The notes below the pieces were generated by a model. That model searched no databases. It had not been told where the DNA came from and saw only the letters and a list, made by a program, of their open reading frames with translations. The translations under genes and the position numbers were made by a program. From NCBI GenBank assembly GCA_947494305.1, contig CANLUL010000001.1, forward strand, positions 1,550,001-1,614,000: DNA of 64,000 bases. Reading direction: 5' to 3'. Positions 45,632 to 53,746 of the stretch are shown in pieces. The first letter of the stretch is position 1. Each line of letters starts with the position of its first letter. Source of the DNA: an uncultured Sphingomonadaceae bacterium (GTDB lineage: Bacteria; Pseudomonadota; Alphaproteobacteria; Sphingomonadales; Sphingomonadaceae).

Positions 45632-46906
45632 CTATGCGGCTTCTAGCGCGCGCATATCGGCCATCCGATAGCGCAACGTCCGTTCGGAAATGCCAAGTTG
45701 CTTGGCGGCTTCACGGCGGTTGCCGTTTGTTTTCTCTAAAGTATCGGTAATCGTTTCATATTCTGCACTCTTAGAAACTGAGTGCAGATCACGACCCCGC
45801 ATGAACCTGGAAGAACTATCGGCAACCACTTCATCCTTTTTCGGACTGGGAGCAAAACTGTTGGTTGAGAACATAAGGTCTGAAGCTTCGACGCGATCAC
45901 CATCACACATGACCAGTGCGCGCTGCAGAATGTTTGCAAGTTCCCGAACATTGCCTGGCCAGCCATGGCTTTTCAGTCGCTCGATACAACATTGCGAAAG
46001 TGAAATGAATTTGTCGCTGTTTTTTTGGAAATCCATCATCATGAAAGCAGAGATGGCCACGATATCAGCAGGACGCTGGGACAGCGGAGCCAATTCAACC
46101 GGCATCACGTTCAAGCGCCAGTAAAGATCTTCCCGGAAGTGGCCAGCCTGAACTTCCTCAGCGAAGTTGCGGTTAGCAGCACAGATAATGCGGACATCTA
46201 CTTTTTCATGACGTGTCGCACCAACAGGCAATATTTCGCCTTCTTGTAGCACCCTTAGAAGCTTGGATTGGCTTTCAAGCGGCATCTCCGTAATCTCATC
46301 GAGAAAAATCGTACCGCCATCGGCTTCCTTAAACAGACCAATCGCTGCGGCATAAGCTCCCGTAAACGCGCCCTTTTTGTGACCGAACAGTATAGATTCA
46401 ATCATGGTTTCGGTGATAGCCGCGCAATTCACAGTGACTAGTTGTTTATCGGCACGCGCGCTTTGTTCATGAATATATCTAGCCATGCCCTCTTTGCCAG
46501 TTCCGGTTTCGCCGGTGATCATGACATTGGCATCGCTCTTCGCCACACGGGCGGCATATTTATATAAAGATACTGATTTGGGATCCGCAAAGGCCGGCCC
46601 TTTGCCCCTGCGCATCGATTCAACTATGCATGACAGACCAAATTCTCTGTCTGCTTCACCAAATTCGATGTGCAGGGGTTGGCTGAGGGTAGCCGGAACG
46701 AGATGGAATGGTCCGTCGCGATAAATCACGACGGGATCTTTTGCTCGAGAATTTCCACCTTTGGGTGCTTCGCTGTTAATGTGGGGTAGTTGCGTCGCTA
46801 TAGATGAAAATGAACGGTTAGGTTGGGTGTTTTCGACACCCTTGAGCATGTCGACAAGTTCAGGAAACCTAGAGACCAGGCTAGAATTTCTTGGGTCGTT
46901 GATCAT
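45632..46906 (-). CDS. Sigma-54-dependent activator, first gene of the fli operon (flagellar regulator 2)
   Basis: 424 residues. An N-terminal region of about 100 residues has no receiver Asp pattern. The AAA+ domain has Walker A 'GETGTGKE' near 132-139, intact GAFTGA at 179-184, Walker B 'GGTIFLDEITEMP' and 'FREDLYWRLNV'. The C-terminus is a Fis HTH ('LEKTNGNRREAAKQLGISER'). A perfect sigma-54 promoter sits 60 bp upstream, so it is itself sigma-54 driven. An activator gene leading fliEFGHIJ resembles the fleT-fliEFGHIJ layout of Rhodobacter sphaeroides. It is likely the second step of a cascade started by the activator at 30129. Confidence 0.87.
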   Translation of the reverse strand: MINDPRNSSLVSRFPELVDMLKGVENTQPNRSFSSIATQLPHINSEAPKGGNSRAKDPVVIYRDGPFHLVPATLSQPLHIEFGEADREFGLSCIVESMRRGKGPAFADPKSVSLYKYAARVAKSDANVMITGETGTGKEGMARYIHEQSARADKQLVTVNCAAITETMIESILFGHKKGAFTGAYAAAIGLFKEADGGTIFLDEITEMPLESQSKLLRVLQEGEILPVGATRHEKVDVRIICAANRNFAEEVQAGHFREDLYWRLNVMPVELAPLSQRPADIVAISAFMMMDFQKNSDKFISLSQCCIERLKSHGWPGNVRELANILQRALVMCDGDRVEASDLMFSTNSFAPSPKKDEVVADSSSRFMRGRDLHSVSKSAEYETITDTLEKTNGNRREAAKQLGISERTLRYRMADMRALEAA

Positions 46907-46966
46907 TTCATTCCCTCACGTTTACTATGAGCACGGGATCCTAGAGTTGTGCTCAATCAGGGTATC

Positions 46967-46981
46967 GCAATGACCGTGCCA
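46967..46981 (-). promoter_or_regulatory. Sigma-54 promoter of the fli operon
   Basis: On the minus strand TGGCACGGTCATTGC matches the sigma-54 consensus TGGCAC-N5-TTGC at every position. Transcription would start about 12 bp on, near 46955, leaving a leader of about 50 bases to the activator start at 46906. Confidence 0.85.
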
Positions 46982-47025
46982 GTTTCAAAAAACCCTAGAA
47001 AAGCAGCATTTTTTGAATTTTGGGC

Positions 47026-47092
47026 TGTCGGATTTTCGACGATAGTGTCGGGAAGTGGACACCGAATTGGATGGAGTGTCGAGTAACCGACA
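47026..47092. promoter_or_regulatory. Three TGTCG-type dyads between fli operon and flagellin gene
   Basis: TGTCG-N6-CGAC (47026-47040), GTGTC-N8-GACAC (47045-47062) and TGTCG-N6-CGACA (47077-47092). Their centres are about 20 and 31 bp apart (close to two and three helical turns). They lie 45-125 bp upstream of the sigma-54 promoter at 46967-46981, as enhancer sites of a sigma-54 activator do. Which activator binds is unknown. Confidence 0.45.
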
Positions 47093-47194
47093 TTTTTTTT
47101 GCTTAATTATTTTGAGCCCCACCGTTAACTCTTTCGAGGCCGCTTCATCAGACGAGGTGACCCACAGTATGTTAATTGTGAAAAGGATGTCACC

Positions 47195-48010
47195 ATGACT
47201 GTAATAGGAACTAACGTATCGGCCCTGCGCACTAGCTATGCGGCCAACCAAGCTGAGATGGGCTTGGCTAAATCTATCGAACGCCTTTCAACGGGCCGCC
47301 GGATCAATTCTGCAGCTGACGATGCTGCTGGTAACGCAATCGCTACCCGCATGACTTCTGAAGTTCGCGGCCTTAATATGGCCATTCGGAATGCCAATGA
47401 TGGTATTTCGCTAGCTCAGACTGCCGAAGGCGGCATGAACGAAATCACGAATATGCTACAACGTATGCGTGAATTGTCCGTACAATCTGCAAACGGCACG
47501 CTCTCAAACAGCGATCGCACCAACCTTCAGACCGAGGTTACTGCATTGATCGCACAAATCGGCGATGTTGCATCGCGGACCGAGTTTAACGGTGTTGCTC
47601 TGCTTGATGGTACCAATGCTTCTGTCAGCATTCAAACTGGTTCAAACGCAAGTGAAACCGTTTCTATCGCATTGACCGATGTTGACGCTACCGCTCTTGC
47701 TGTTAACGCGTTGGATATCAGCACATCAGGTGGCGCAACTACTGCGTTGGGTGCACTTGATACTGCTCTTGATACAATCACGACTGCGCAGGCTTCTTTG
47801 GGTGCTTCGCAAAATCGACTGCAGACGACTGTCTCCAACTTGTCTGATCGTGTTGCCAATATCACGGAATCACGCTCACGAATTGAGGATGTAGATTTCT
47901 CTGCAGAGACCACTGAACTGGCGAAAAACCAGATCCTAAGTCAGGCTTCAACAGCAATGTTGGCCCAGGCTAATCAGTCCCAACAGTCGGTACTGAGTTT
48001 GATCCGATAA
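47195..48010 (+). CDS. fliC: Flagellin
   Basis: 271 residues, a short flagellin with only the D0/D1 regions: N-terminus '[20 protein letters not shown]' and '[20 protein letters not shown]', C-terminus '[20 protein letters not shown]' and '[16 protein letters not shown]'; almost no D2/D3. It is the only flagellin gene in the window, divergent from the fli operon. A strong terminator follows. Its promoter is unclear: a sigma-54-like match at 47088-47102 lacks the -24 GG, and no convincing sigma-28 site was seen, although FliA and FlgM are encoded nearby. Confidence 0.93.
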   Translation: MTVIGTNVSALRTSYAANQAEMGLAKSIERLSTGRRINSAADDAAGNAIATRMTSEVRGLNMAIRNANDGISLAQTAEGGMNEITNMLQRMRELSVQSANGTLSNSDRTNLQTEVTALIAQIGDVASRTEFNGVALLDGTNASVSIQTGSNASETVSIALTDVDATALAVNALDISTSGGATTALGALDTALDTITTAQASLGASQNRLQTTVSNLSDRVANITESRSRIEDVDFSAETTELAKNQILSQASTAMLAQANQSQQSVLSLIR

Positions 48011-48031
48011 TAGTTAGTTCATCGAACAGAG

Positions 48032-48070
48032 AAAGCCTCTTCCCCCAAAAGGGAGGAGGCTTTTTCTTTG
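48032..48070 (+). terminator. Rho-independent terminator of the flagellin gene
   Basis: AAAGCCTCTTCCC pairs with GGGAGGAGGCTTT (one G-T pair) around CCAAAA, followed by TTCTTTG with a T-run beginning in the stem. It begins 22 bp after the stop codon. Confidence 0.9.
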
Positions 48071-48109
48071 CATACACAAAAATAAGTCAAAAAAATCACT
48101 CGGAGAGGG

Positions 48110-48850
48110 TTAGTTAAAACTCATTGCTGTTTGCAGTTTTTCCAGCGCGCGTTTCTTTATCTGACACACACGGACAGACGATACATCCAGTACAGCTCCA
48201 ATTTCATCAAGCTGCATTTCTTCTATAAAATAACAGTTTAGGACCAATTGTTCACGCTCATTCAGTTTTTTCAAATTTTCCGACAACAAGGAAGCCATCT
48301 GAGATTTTTCGAGCGCTTGATGTTGATCTTCATCATCATTGGTGAACCAACTGCTGGAATCGCAATAGACTTCGTCCAATGAATCAACATGGACGTCAAT
48401 CGCACGATCAGCGTTCTTTCTGTATTCCGCCTGATCCATTCCCAACGCTTGAGCAATTTCGACTTCATTGGGTTCGCGGCCGTTTTCCTGAGCCAATTGC
48501 TGGCTAACCTTCTTAACTCGCTTATGCCAATCGAGAGAACTTCTTCTAAGGCTGCAAGTTGACCGCAGATAGTCAATCATCGCGCCTCGTACACGGACAT
48601 AAAGGTAGGTGCTAAAGCTATGGCCTTGATCGACGTATTTAGCCGCCGCTTCCACCATCGCAACCAAACCAATTTGTATTAGATCTTCAATTTCGATCTG
48701 GTCAGGCGAGAATGATTTAATCTGCCAGGCAATCTTTGTGACCAAAGTCTGGTTTTCCTTAACCAGCTTAGTCTCATCGACTTGCATCGCTTCATAAGCC
48801 ATTGATGCCTTTTGTTTTGCTTGTAGCATATCGTTGTTCCGCTCGATCAT
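48110..48850 (-). CDS. fliA: Flagellar sigma factor FliA (sigma-28)
   Basis: 246 residues with region 2 ('IEIEDLIQIGLVAMVEAAAK', 'HSFSTYLYVRVRGAMIDYLR'), region 3 ('QENGREPNEVEIAQALGM') and region 4 ('LNEREQLVLNCYFIEEMQLD', 'LDVSSVRVCQIKKRALEKL') of the FliA/WhiG group. It overlaps flhA by four bases (ATGA), so it is under the same upstream sigma-54 promoter as flhA. FlgM at 52271 is the expected anti-sigma factor. Confidence 0.93.
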   Translation of the reverse strand: MIERNNDMLQAKQKASMAYEAMQVDETKLVKENQTLVTKIAWQIKSFSPDQIEIEDLIQIGLVAMVEAAAKYVDQGHSFSTYLYVRVRGAMIDYLRSTCSLRRSSLDWHKRVKKVSQQLAQENGREPNEVEIAQALGMDQAEYRKNADRAIDVHVDSLDEVYCDSSSWFTNDDEDQHQALEKSQMASLLSENLKKLNEREQLVLNCYFIEEMQLDEIGAVLDVSSVRVCQIKKRALEKLQTAMSFN

Positions 48851-50958
48851 GATATCTGATTATTTTCGACCTGGGGCGTGTTTGGTCGAGATTGTGGGAC
48901 CCCAATTTTTGTTAGAACTTCAATAGATTTGTCGTCAGGCAATTCCTGGTATGAGAGAACCGCCAAATCGGGGAAGCGATGCTTCAACAATGCGCCCAAT
49001 GGCCGCCGTACAATTGGCGAGGTGATCAACGCAATGTTGCGTGTTTCCATGGGCAGGGTGCGAGACGCATTGTCCATGGCCTCCATAATTTTTTGCGCCA
49101 ATTGTGGTTCGATGGGATAGTTTGCGTCTTCGCCGACCTTCAGTGCTTTAACCAAGAGGCTCTCCAGTTCTGCATCCAGCGTAACGACTGGAAGTGGGAG
49201 ATTAACGGGAACCATGGTTTGAACAATCAAACTGCCAATATTTTGCCGAATGGCATCAACCATATGTTCGGTTTCACTATGCGTGTTGGATGCTTCCAGC
49301 ATAGCCAGACAGATTTTCTGAAAGTCTTTGACGGGTACTTTTTCAGTTAACAGCTCGCGACAAATTGCTGTAATGGCAAAAAGAGAAAGCGGTTGCGGCG
49401 TCAAACTATCGACGAGTTGCGGAGACGTCTCTTTCAACAAGTCGAGCAGTTTTTGTGCCTCGTCCATGCTAAAGAGTTGTGCCGCATTGCGCCGCACCAG
49501 CTCATTCAGGTGCGTCGCGATAACCGTTGGCGCATCTACGACTGTGTATCCTTCGGCAATCGCCTGTGATTTTTTGTCCGCACTGATCCAAATAGCATCC
49601 ATTCCAAAGGTAGGATCTTTGCATGGACGGCCATCAATTACGGAGTCTACATGACCATCATCCAATGCGAGAAAATCATTCGACCAAACAGTGTCTTCGC
49701 CTAGAACCATACCACCCATCATGATCCGGTAGCTATTGGGTTCCAGTTCCAGATCGTCTTTGATGCGTACCAATGGCACCACGAAACCTAGTTCTTTAGA
49801 TATCTGACGTCTGATTCCAGTGATACGCTTCATCAGTGGCGCGCCTTTGCGATCCTCCACCATGGAAACAAGGCCGTATCCAATTTCAATACCAAGGCGG
49901 GCTTTTTCCGAAACATCTTCCCAGTCGATTTGCTCAGGTTGCTTCTCCGGCATGGGTTCAGCAATCGTTTCTTCCGTCTTGGGTTTGCGTATCAGATAGA
50001 AGGCCAAACCACCCGCTACAGCAGCGGCAGACAGCACAACCATGTGCGGCATACCGGGCAATACGCCCAAAATCGTCAATATCGCCGCAACTGGAACCCA
50101 GGCAGCTCCCGATCCAAATTGTGTTGTAATCTGATCGGGCAGGTTTTTGCTCGATGAAACGCGGGTTACAATGGCCGCGGCGGCAATCGAAAGAATGAGC
50201 GCCGGTACTTGTGCCACCAGAGCATCACCAATTGCGAGCTTAGAATAGTTACTCGCTGCTTCTGCAAAAGGTAGACCGTGAACAACCGTTCCTAGCACTA
50301 TCCCGCCAATAATATTGACCGCAAGGATCAATATGCCAGCTACTGCATCACCCTTCACAAACTTCGATGCACCATCCATTGAACCGTAGAAATCGGCTTC
50401 GGTTGCGACATCACTACGGCGCTCTTTGGCTTCCTCTGGTGCAATCAATCCCGCATTCAGGTCCGCGTCAATCGCCATTTGCTTGCCTGGCAACGCATCT
50501 AGAGTAAACCGTGCCGAGACTTCTGATACCCGGCCGGCACCTTTTGTAATGACGATCAAGTTGATGATCATAAGAATAGAGAAAACGAAAATGCCAACAA
50601 TATAGTTGCCGCCCAACAACAGCCCGCCAAATGCTTCAATCACCTGACCAGCGGAATCACCACCTTCATGCCCTTGCACCAATACTACGCGCGTAGAGGC
50701 AACGTTAAGTCCCAACCGCAAAAGAGTGGCAAATAGCAAAACGGTTGGGAAGCTAGAAAAATCCAGCGGCTTGTTCGCGTTCAAGGCAACCATCAAGACC
50801 GCAAGCGAGATCATGATATTTGTAATGAAGCCAATATCCAGAAGAATAGTGGGGACCGGCAATACCAAGAAGATAACAAGTAGTAAGGTCGCAAGCGGCA
50901 ACAAACCAGACTTCAGGCGACTTCCAATTTTGTCCATGGCGAAAAATTGTTGGTTCAT
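48847..50958 (-). CDS. flhA: Flagellar export gate protein FlhA
   Basis: 703 residues: eight membrane helices in the first 330 residues, including the conserved 'TVLLFATLLRLGLNVASTR' and 'RFTLDALPGKQMAIDADL' (FHIPEP family), then the cytosolic nonamer domain that docks chaperones. It forms the ring of the export apparatus. Six bases separate it from the transglycosylase gene upstream, and it overlaps fliA. Confidence 0.95.
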   Translation of the reverse strand: MNQQFFAMDKIGSRLKSGLLPLATLLLVIFLVLPVPTILLDIGFITNIMISLAVLMVALNANKPLDFSSFPTVLLFATLLRLGLNVASTRVVLVQGHEGGDSAGQVIEAFGGLLLGGNYIVGIFVFSILMIINLIVITKGAGRVSEVSARFTLDALPGKQMAIDADLNAGLIAPEEAKERRSDVATEADFYGSMDGASKFVKGDAVAGILILAVNIIGGIVLGTVVHGLPFAEAASNYSKLAIGDALVAQVPALILSIAAAAIVTRVSSSKNLPDQITTQFGSGAAWVPVAAILTILGVLPGMPHMVVLSAAAVAGGLAFYLIRKPKTEETIAEPMPEKQPEQIDWEDVSEKARLGIEIGYGLVSMVEDRKGAPLMKRITGIRRQISKELGFVVPLVRIKDDLELEPNSYRIMMGGMVLGEDTVWSNDFLALDDGHVDSVIDGRPCKDPTFGMDAIWISADKKSQAIAEGYTVVDAPTVIATHLNELVRRNAAQLFSMDEAQKLLDLLKETSPQLVDSLTPQPLSLFAITAICRELLTEKVPVKDFQKICLAMLEASNTHSETEHMVDAIRQNIGSLIVQTMVPVNLPLPVVTLDAELESLLVKALKVGEDANYPIEPQLAQKIMEAMDNASRTLPMETRNIALITSPIVRRPLGALLKHRFPDLAVLSYQELPDDKSIEVLTKIGVPQSRPNTPQVENNQIS

Positions 50959-50964
50959 TGGTTA

Positions 50965-51792
50965 TTACATTCCTAGTGAAGCGAGCATTAGATAAGCGGC
51001 TCGTGCTGGTTCGTTAAACGGCTTCGACGAACTCAAGTTTTTTTGACCTTCCAGCTGCATGCTAGCGATGCGGAGATAATCAGCGGGTTGAACCGTTTGA
51101 TGATCAGAGCTGATGTACGGCAATTTGTTTCCGGACTGAGGCAGGCTTTTGCCGACACCAACCAGATCCACCGCATTCGATAATTTGCTCTCGAAGCGAT
51201 CTCGAATGCTCTGAAAGCTGCGCGGTTGCCCGGCACGATCATAGAAAATATTCCGATTGGCACGTGCGGCTTTTGGGAAACTGGGAGCAGCGGAGGCTGA
51301 TGGGTTCTCGTCCATCCTCCCCAAAAACTTTGCTGCACCGGCCGGACCCAAAAAATGTGCAAGATATAGATCAACAGATTCTGGCTTTCGACCAATCTTT
51401 TTTTCTAGATAGTCACTGTTGTCGCTGGCAAATTCTCCAGCCAAGTTAGCGGCCAACTCAGGATCTTTCCTTAGCGCCAAAATGCTAGATTTCAGGGATT
51501 TACTGGCAACAGTCAAATGCCCCTTACTATTCGAGGATATCGCATTTTGCGCCCAGCCAATCCCATAATCTTGACCTTTATCTTTTACCAAGCCAAGCCA
51601 TGTCTGTTCAATAAATTGATACAGGCCGGTTGCTGAGGAGGTTTTAGCTTCTGCATCCGGACGCATACCGCTTTCCAGTTGCGCTTGGGCGACAAGATAA
51701 TTGAAATCAACACCAGTCCGCTGAGCAGACTGTTTGATAACGCTCGGAAGATCGCGCCTGTCAATATTGTTATGGATCGAAAAATTGGGCAT
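50965..51792 (-). CDS. Flagellar lytic transglycosylase, SltF-like
   Basis: 275 residues. An SLT-type fold near the start: 'DFNYLVAQAQLESGMRPDAE' (E in the catalytic ES position), 'SSATGLYQFIEQTWLGLVKD', and 'DLYLAHFLGPAGAAKFL'. The tail is disordered. In alphaproteobacteria such an enzyme opens the murein for the rod because FlgJ lacks the hydrolase domain; the short FlgJ at 60454 fits this. An in-frame stop just ahead fixes the ATG at 51792. No clear signal peptide is seen, so export may use another route. It is first gene of the flhA-fliA operon. Confidence 0.82.
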   Translation of the reverse strand: MPNFSIHNNIDRRDLPSVIKQSAQRTGVDFNYLVAQAQLESGMRPDAEAKTSSATGLYQFIEQTWLGLVKDKGQDYGIGWAQNAISSNSKGHLTVASKSLKSSILALRKDPELAANLAGEFASDNSDYLEKKIGRKPESVDLYLAHFLGPAGAAKFLGRMDENPSASAAPSFPKAARANRNIFYDRAGQPRSFQSIRDRFESKLSNAVDLVGVGKSLPQSGNKLPYISSDHQTVQPADYLRIASMQLEGQKNLSSSKPFNEPARAAYLMLASLGM

Positions 51793-51825
51793 GCTAGTTT
51801 AGAAAATCTCCTATCAAGGAGATAA

Positions 51826-51840
51826 GCAATCATCATGCCA
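51826..51840 (-). promoter_or_regulatory. Sigma-54 promoter of the transglycosylase-flhA-fliA operon
   Basis: Minus-strand TGGCATGATGATTGC keeps the -24 GG and -12 GC and matches the consensus except T for C at the sixth base. The predicted start is near 51815, inside a perfect palindrome (ATCTCCT-N4-AGGAGAT, 51806-51823). Confidence 0.75.
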
Positions 51841-51904
51841 GAAAGTGATATTCGGTTTGCCGGTTTGTTATTAAACCAGGGTTACCTGCTGATTTTCAAA
51901 GAAA

Positions 51905-51930
51905 AAGCTACGAACCGTCGTTCGTAGCTT
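51905..51930 (-). terminator. Rho-independent terminator after the flgM operon
   Basis: On the minus strand AAGCTACGAAC-GACG-GTTCGTAGCTT is followed by TTTCTTTG. It is a perfect 11 bp stem with a T-run, 33 bp after the stop of the FlgN-like gene, and separates that operon from the sigma-54 promoter of the next one. Confidence 0.9.
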
Positions 51931-51962
51931 TCCAAATATTGCGGTAGTCTTTTTTTGTAATT

Positions 51963-52274
51963 CTAGTTAGATTGAGCGGCATTCGAATAGGTGTTTGCAT
52001 GCCCCTCACGCCAGCCCGAAAGCAATTGCAATCGCGTTGAACTATGGTCTCTGAGAAAACGAAGACGATAAATGGATGCCTGCATCATCTCGTCCACTTC
52101 AGACATTACCGGTAACAGACTGTGATCAATTGTCTCTTTGTTCAAACTACTTAACTTTGCCGCTGCCTTTTTTAAATCACGGCTAGCTTGAAATATTGCA
52201 TCACTGTCATGTCCATCAAGAGCGGACAACAAAGCCGATTGCGAATTACGAAAAGATTCTATTGTCTGTTTCAT
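51963..52274 (-). CDS. FlgN-like flagellar chaperone (putative)
   Basis: 103 residues, mainly helical, with no strong signature. It sits directly after flgM (four-base ATGA overlap) where flgN is usual, and its size and helical layout fit the FlgN chaperone for FlgK and FlgL. The assignment rests mostly on position. A terminator follows. Confidence 0.55.
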   Translation of the reverse strand: MKQTIESFRNSQSALLSALDGHDSDAIFQASRDLKKAAAKLSSLNKETIDHSLLPVMSEVDEMMQASIYRLRFLRDHSSTRLQLLSGWREGHANTYSNAAQSN

Positions 52275-52561
52275 TTTTTCGTTTCCACACCCAATACTCC
52301 GACTTCCAGCATTTTTTCAGCCAATGCATCTGTGTCGACCGCATAATCTCCGCTAGCAATCTTCTGTTTTATTTCAGAAACTTTCTGCTCATCAAATGAG
52401 GGCTTCTCTGCCGCCAGCAGCGATGCTGTAGTTGATGTGGCCTTGATTTCTTTTGCCGGATTTGAATCAATTGGAGCTTCCGCCTTCTTCGCAGTTGCTT
52501 CATTGGGCACCGGGCGATCAAGCCTTGTGTTAATGGCTGAATAGTTTTCAACAGGTTTCAT
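52271..52561 (-). CDS. flgM: Anti-sigma-28 factor FlgM
   Basis: 96 residues; disordered N-terminus and the C-terminal FliA-binding part 'FDEQKVSEIKQKIASGDYAV' followed by 'DTDALAEKMLEVGVL', as in FlgM proteins. It holds FliA until exported through the finished hook. AGGA precedes the ATG. No sigma-54 or sigma-28 site was recognised in the 128 bp upstream. Confidence 0.9.
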   Translation of the reverse strand: MKPVENYSAINTRLDRPVPNEATAKKAEAPIDSNPAKEIKATSTTASLLAAEKPSFDEQKVSEIKQKIASGDYAVDTDALAEKMLEVGVLGVETKK

Positions 52562-52689
52562 GTCTCTTGTTCCTCACTGTGCTCAAATCTAAATTCAACG
52601 GTTTCACCCTTTATGATGAGGCACATTTCACTTCTTTCATATCCATTTACGGTGCGTTGTGAAAAAATTAATATATTATCCGAAAAAAA

Positions 52690-53187
52690 TTATTGAGCCA
52701 ATTCAACTTGACCATTCCCAGAGACTCTAGCCATTAAAGTTTTGGATTTGCGACTGGAACGCACCGGTATATAGTCACCAATACGACCATTTTTCTGTGC
52801 GACAACCGAATAGCTTATACTAAAGCTTGGCCGCTTAACGACCAGCATCAGGGGTTGATTTCTCCGCACTACAAACTCGCCCGTATTGGATGAAAACCTA
52901 TTCTGTGAGGAAGAGCTTGCATTTAATGGGACGAATATCCGCCACCCTGAACTGGGGCAACTGACCATAATAGAATTTCGATTCGTGGGCGTAAACTGAA
53001 CCGATGTAAGGCACCGTCTCAACTTCAATTTTTTGTCAATCGGCGCCCGAGCACCGCCCCCTTCGCCAATGCTTGCGTTTAGATAGGCACCGACTTGACG
53101 ATCGAGATGAGCAGTATCCTCAAAAGAGGAAGCCGCACCCATACAAAGCAATGACAACACCGGGATAGCAAAACGAACTTTAGACAT
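52690..53187 (-). CDS. flgA: Flagellar P-ring assembly chaperone FlgA
   Basis: About 165 residues from the ATG at 53187 (AGGA eight bases ahead; a GTG at 53205 would add six residues). A signal peptide ends near 'LLCMGAASS'; the periplasmic domain carries the FlgA/SAF pattern ('GEFVVRRNQPLMLVVKRPSF', 'GDYIPVRSSRKSKTLMARVS'). It chaperones FlgI during P-ring assembly. Confidence 0.8.
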   Translation of the reverse strand: MSKVRFAIPVLSLLCMGAASSFEDTAHLDRQVGAYLNASIGEGGGARAPIDKKLKLRRCLTSVQFTPTNRNSIMVSCPSSGWRIFVPLNASSSSQNRFSSNTGEFVVRRNQPLMLVVKRPSFSISYSVVAQKNGRIGDYIPVRSSRKSKTLMARVSGNGQVELAQ

Positions 53188-53254
53188 AATATTGTTCCTG
53201 TGCACTTTAAGTCACATGAAACAAGCAGGTATCATGCCAGTTTTCATCTTCGCC

Positions 53255-53743
53255 TCATTCTTTTGGATCTACGGCCTCGGCGATCATAAAGGTCAAACGA
53301 ATATCTTTATTCTCATCGACTTTGGAAACCAACCTGTCCGGCATTTTCAGGGCAATCATGTATCCGTCCTGCCCAGCCTTCTCAAAAGCATCTGCGATCG
53401 CCGCCGAACGAGCCGCAATCTTTTCCCATTGCCTTAATCGCTGTCCGTTGGAGTTGCCCGACGCAGGTGGTACATATATGATAAGCTTTTGTTTTTGTTG
53501 GACGGTAAGAATTTCCTTGATTTCTTGCCGTGCAAAGTCAGTCAACATTGCATTGCTTCCACCAAAGAAGTCTTCGACCCCATATTCATAATTCCCTACG
53601 GTAGATGCAGCTAAGGCTTGCTCACCGGCCAGTTTCTTTTTTGTTTCTGCATCAGAGATATTGACAAAATGGGTATAGGCAAAGGCGCTGAGCAACATCA
53701 ACGCCAGGTCAAGGAATGACAATGTTGTCCGACCGCCATTCAC
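53255..53743 (-). CDS. MotB-like accessory stator subunit with reduced OmpA domain
   Basis: 162 residues: a membrane helix at about 8-27 with an acidic residue in 'LSFLDLALMLLSAFAYTHFV' (a MotB/ExbD-type proton site), then a small periplasmic domain with an OmpA-like order ('EILTVQQKQKLIIYVPP', 'QWEKIAARSAAIADAFEKAG') but without the usual peptidoglycan-binding residues. It is not the main MotB, which begins at 63978. It pairs with the MotA-like gene three bases upstream. Function in the flagellum is inferred from location. Confidence 0.65.
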   Translation of the reverse strand: MNGGRTTLSFLDLALMLLSAFAYTHFVNISDAETKKKLAGEQALAASTVGNYEYGVEDFFGGSNAMLTDFARQEIKEILTVQQKQKLIIYVPPASGNSNGQRLRQWEKIAARSAAIADAFEKAGQDGYMIALKMPDRLVSKVDENKDIRLTFMIAEAVDPKE

Positions 53744-53746
53744 AGA

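Noticed and set aside
47088-47102. Sigma-54-like sequence CGACAT-N5-TTGC before the flagellin gene
   Set aside because: The -24 GG, the most constant part of sigma-54 promoters, is GA here. Not called as a promoter.
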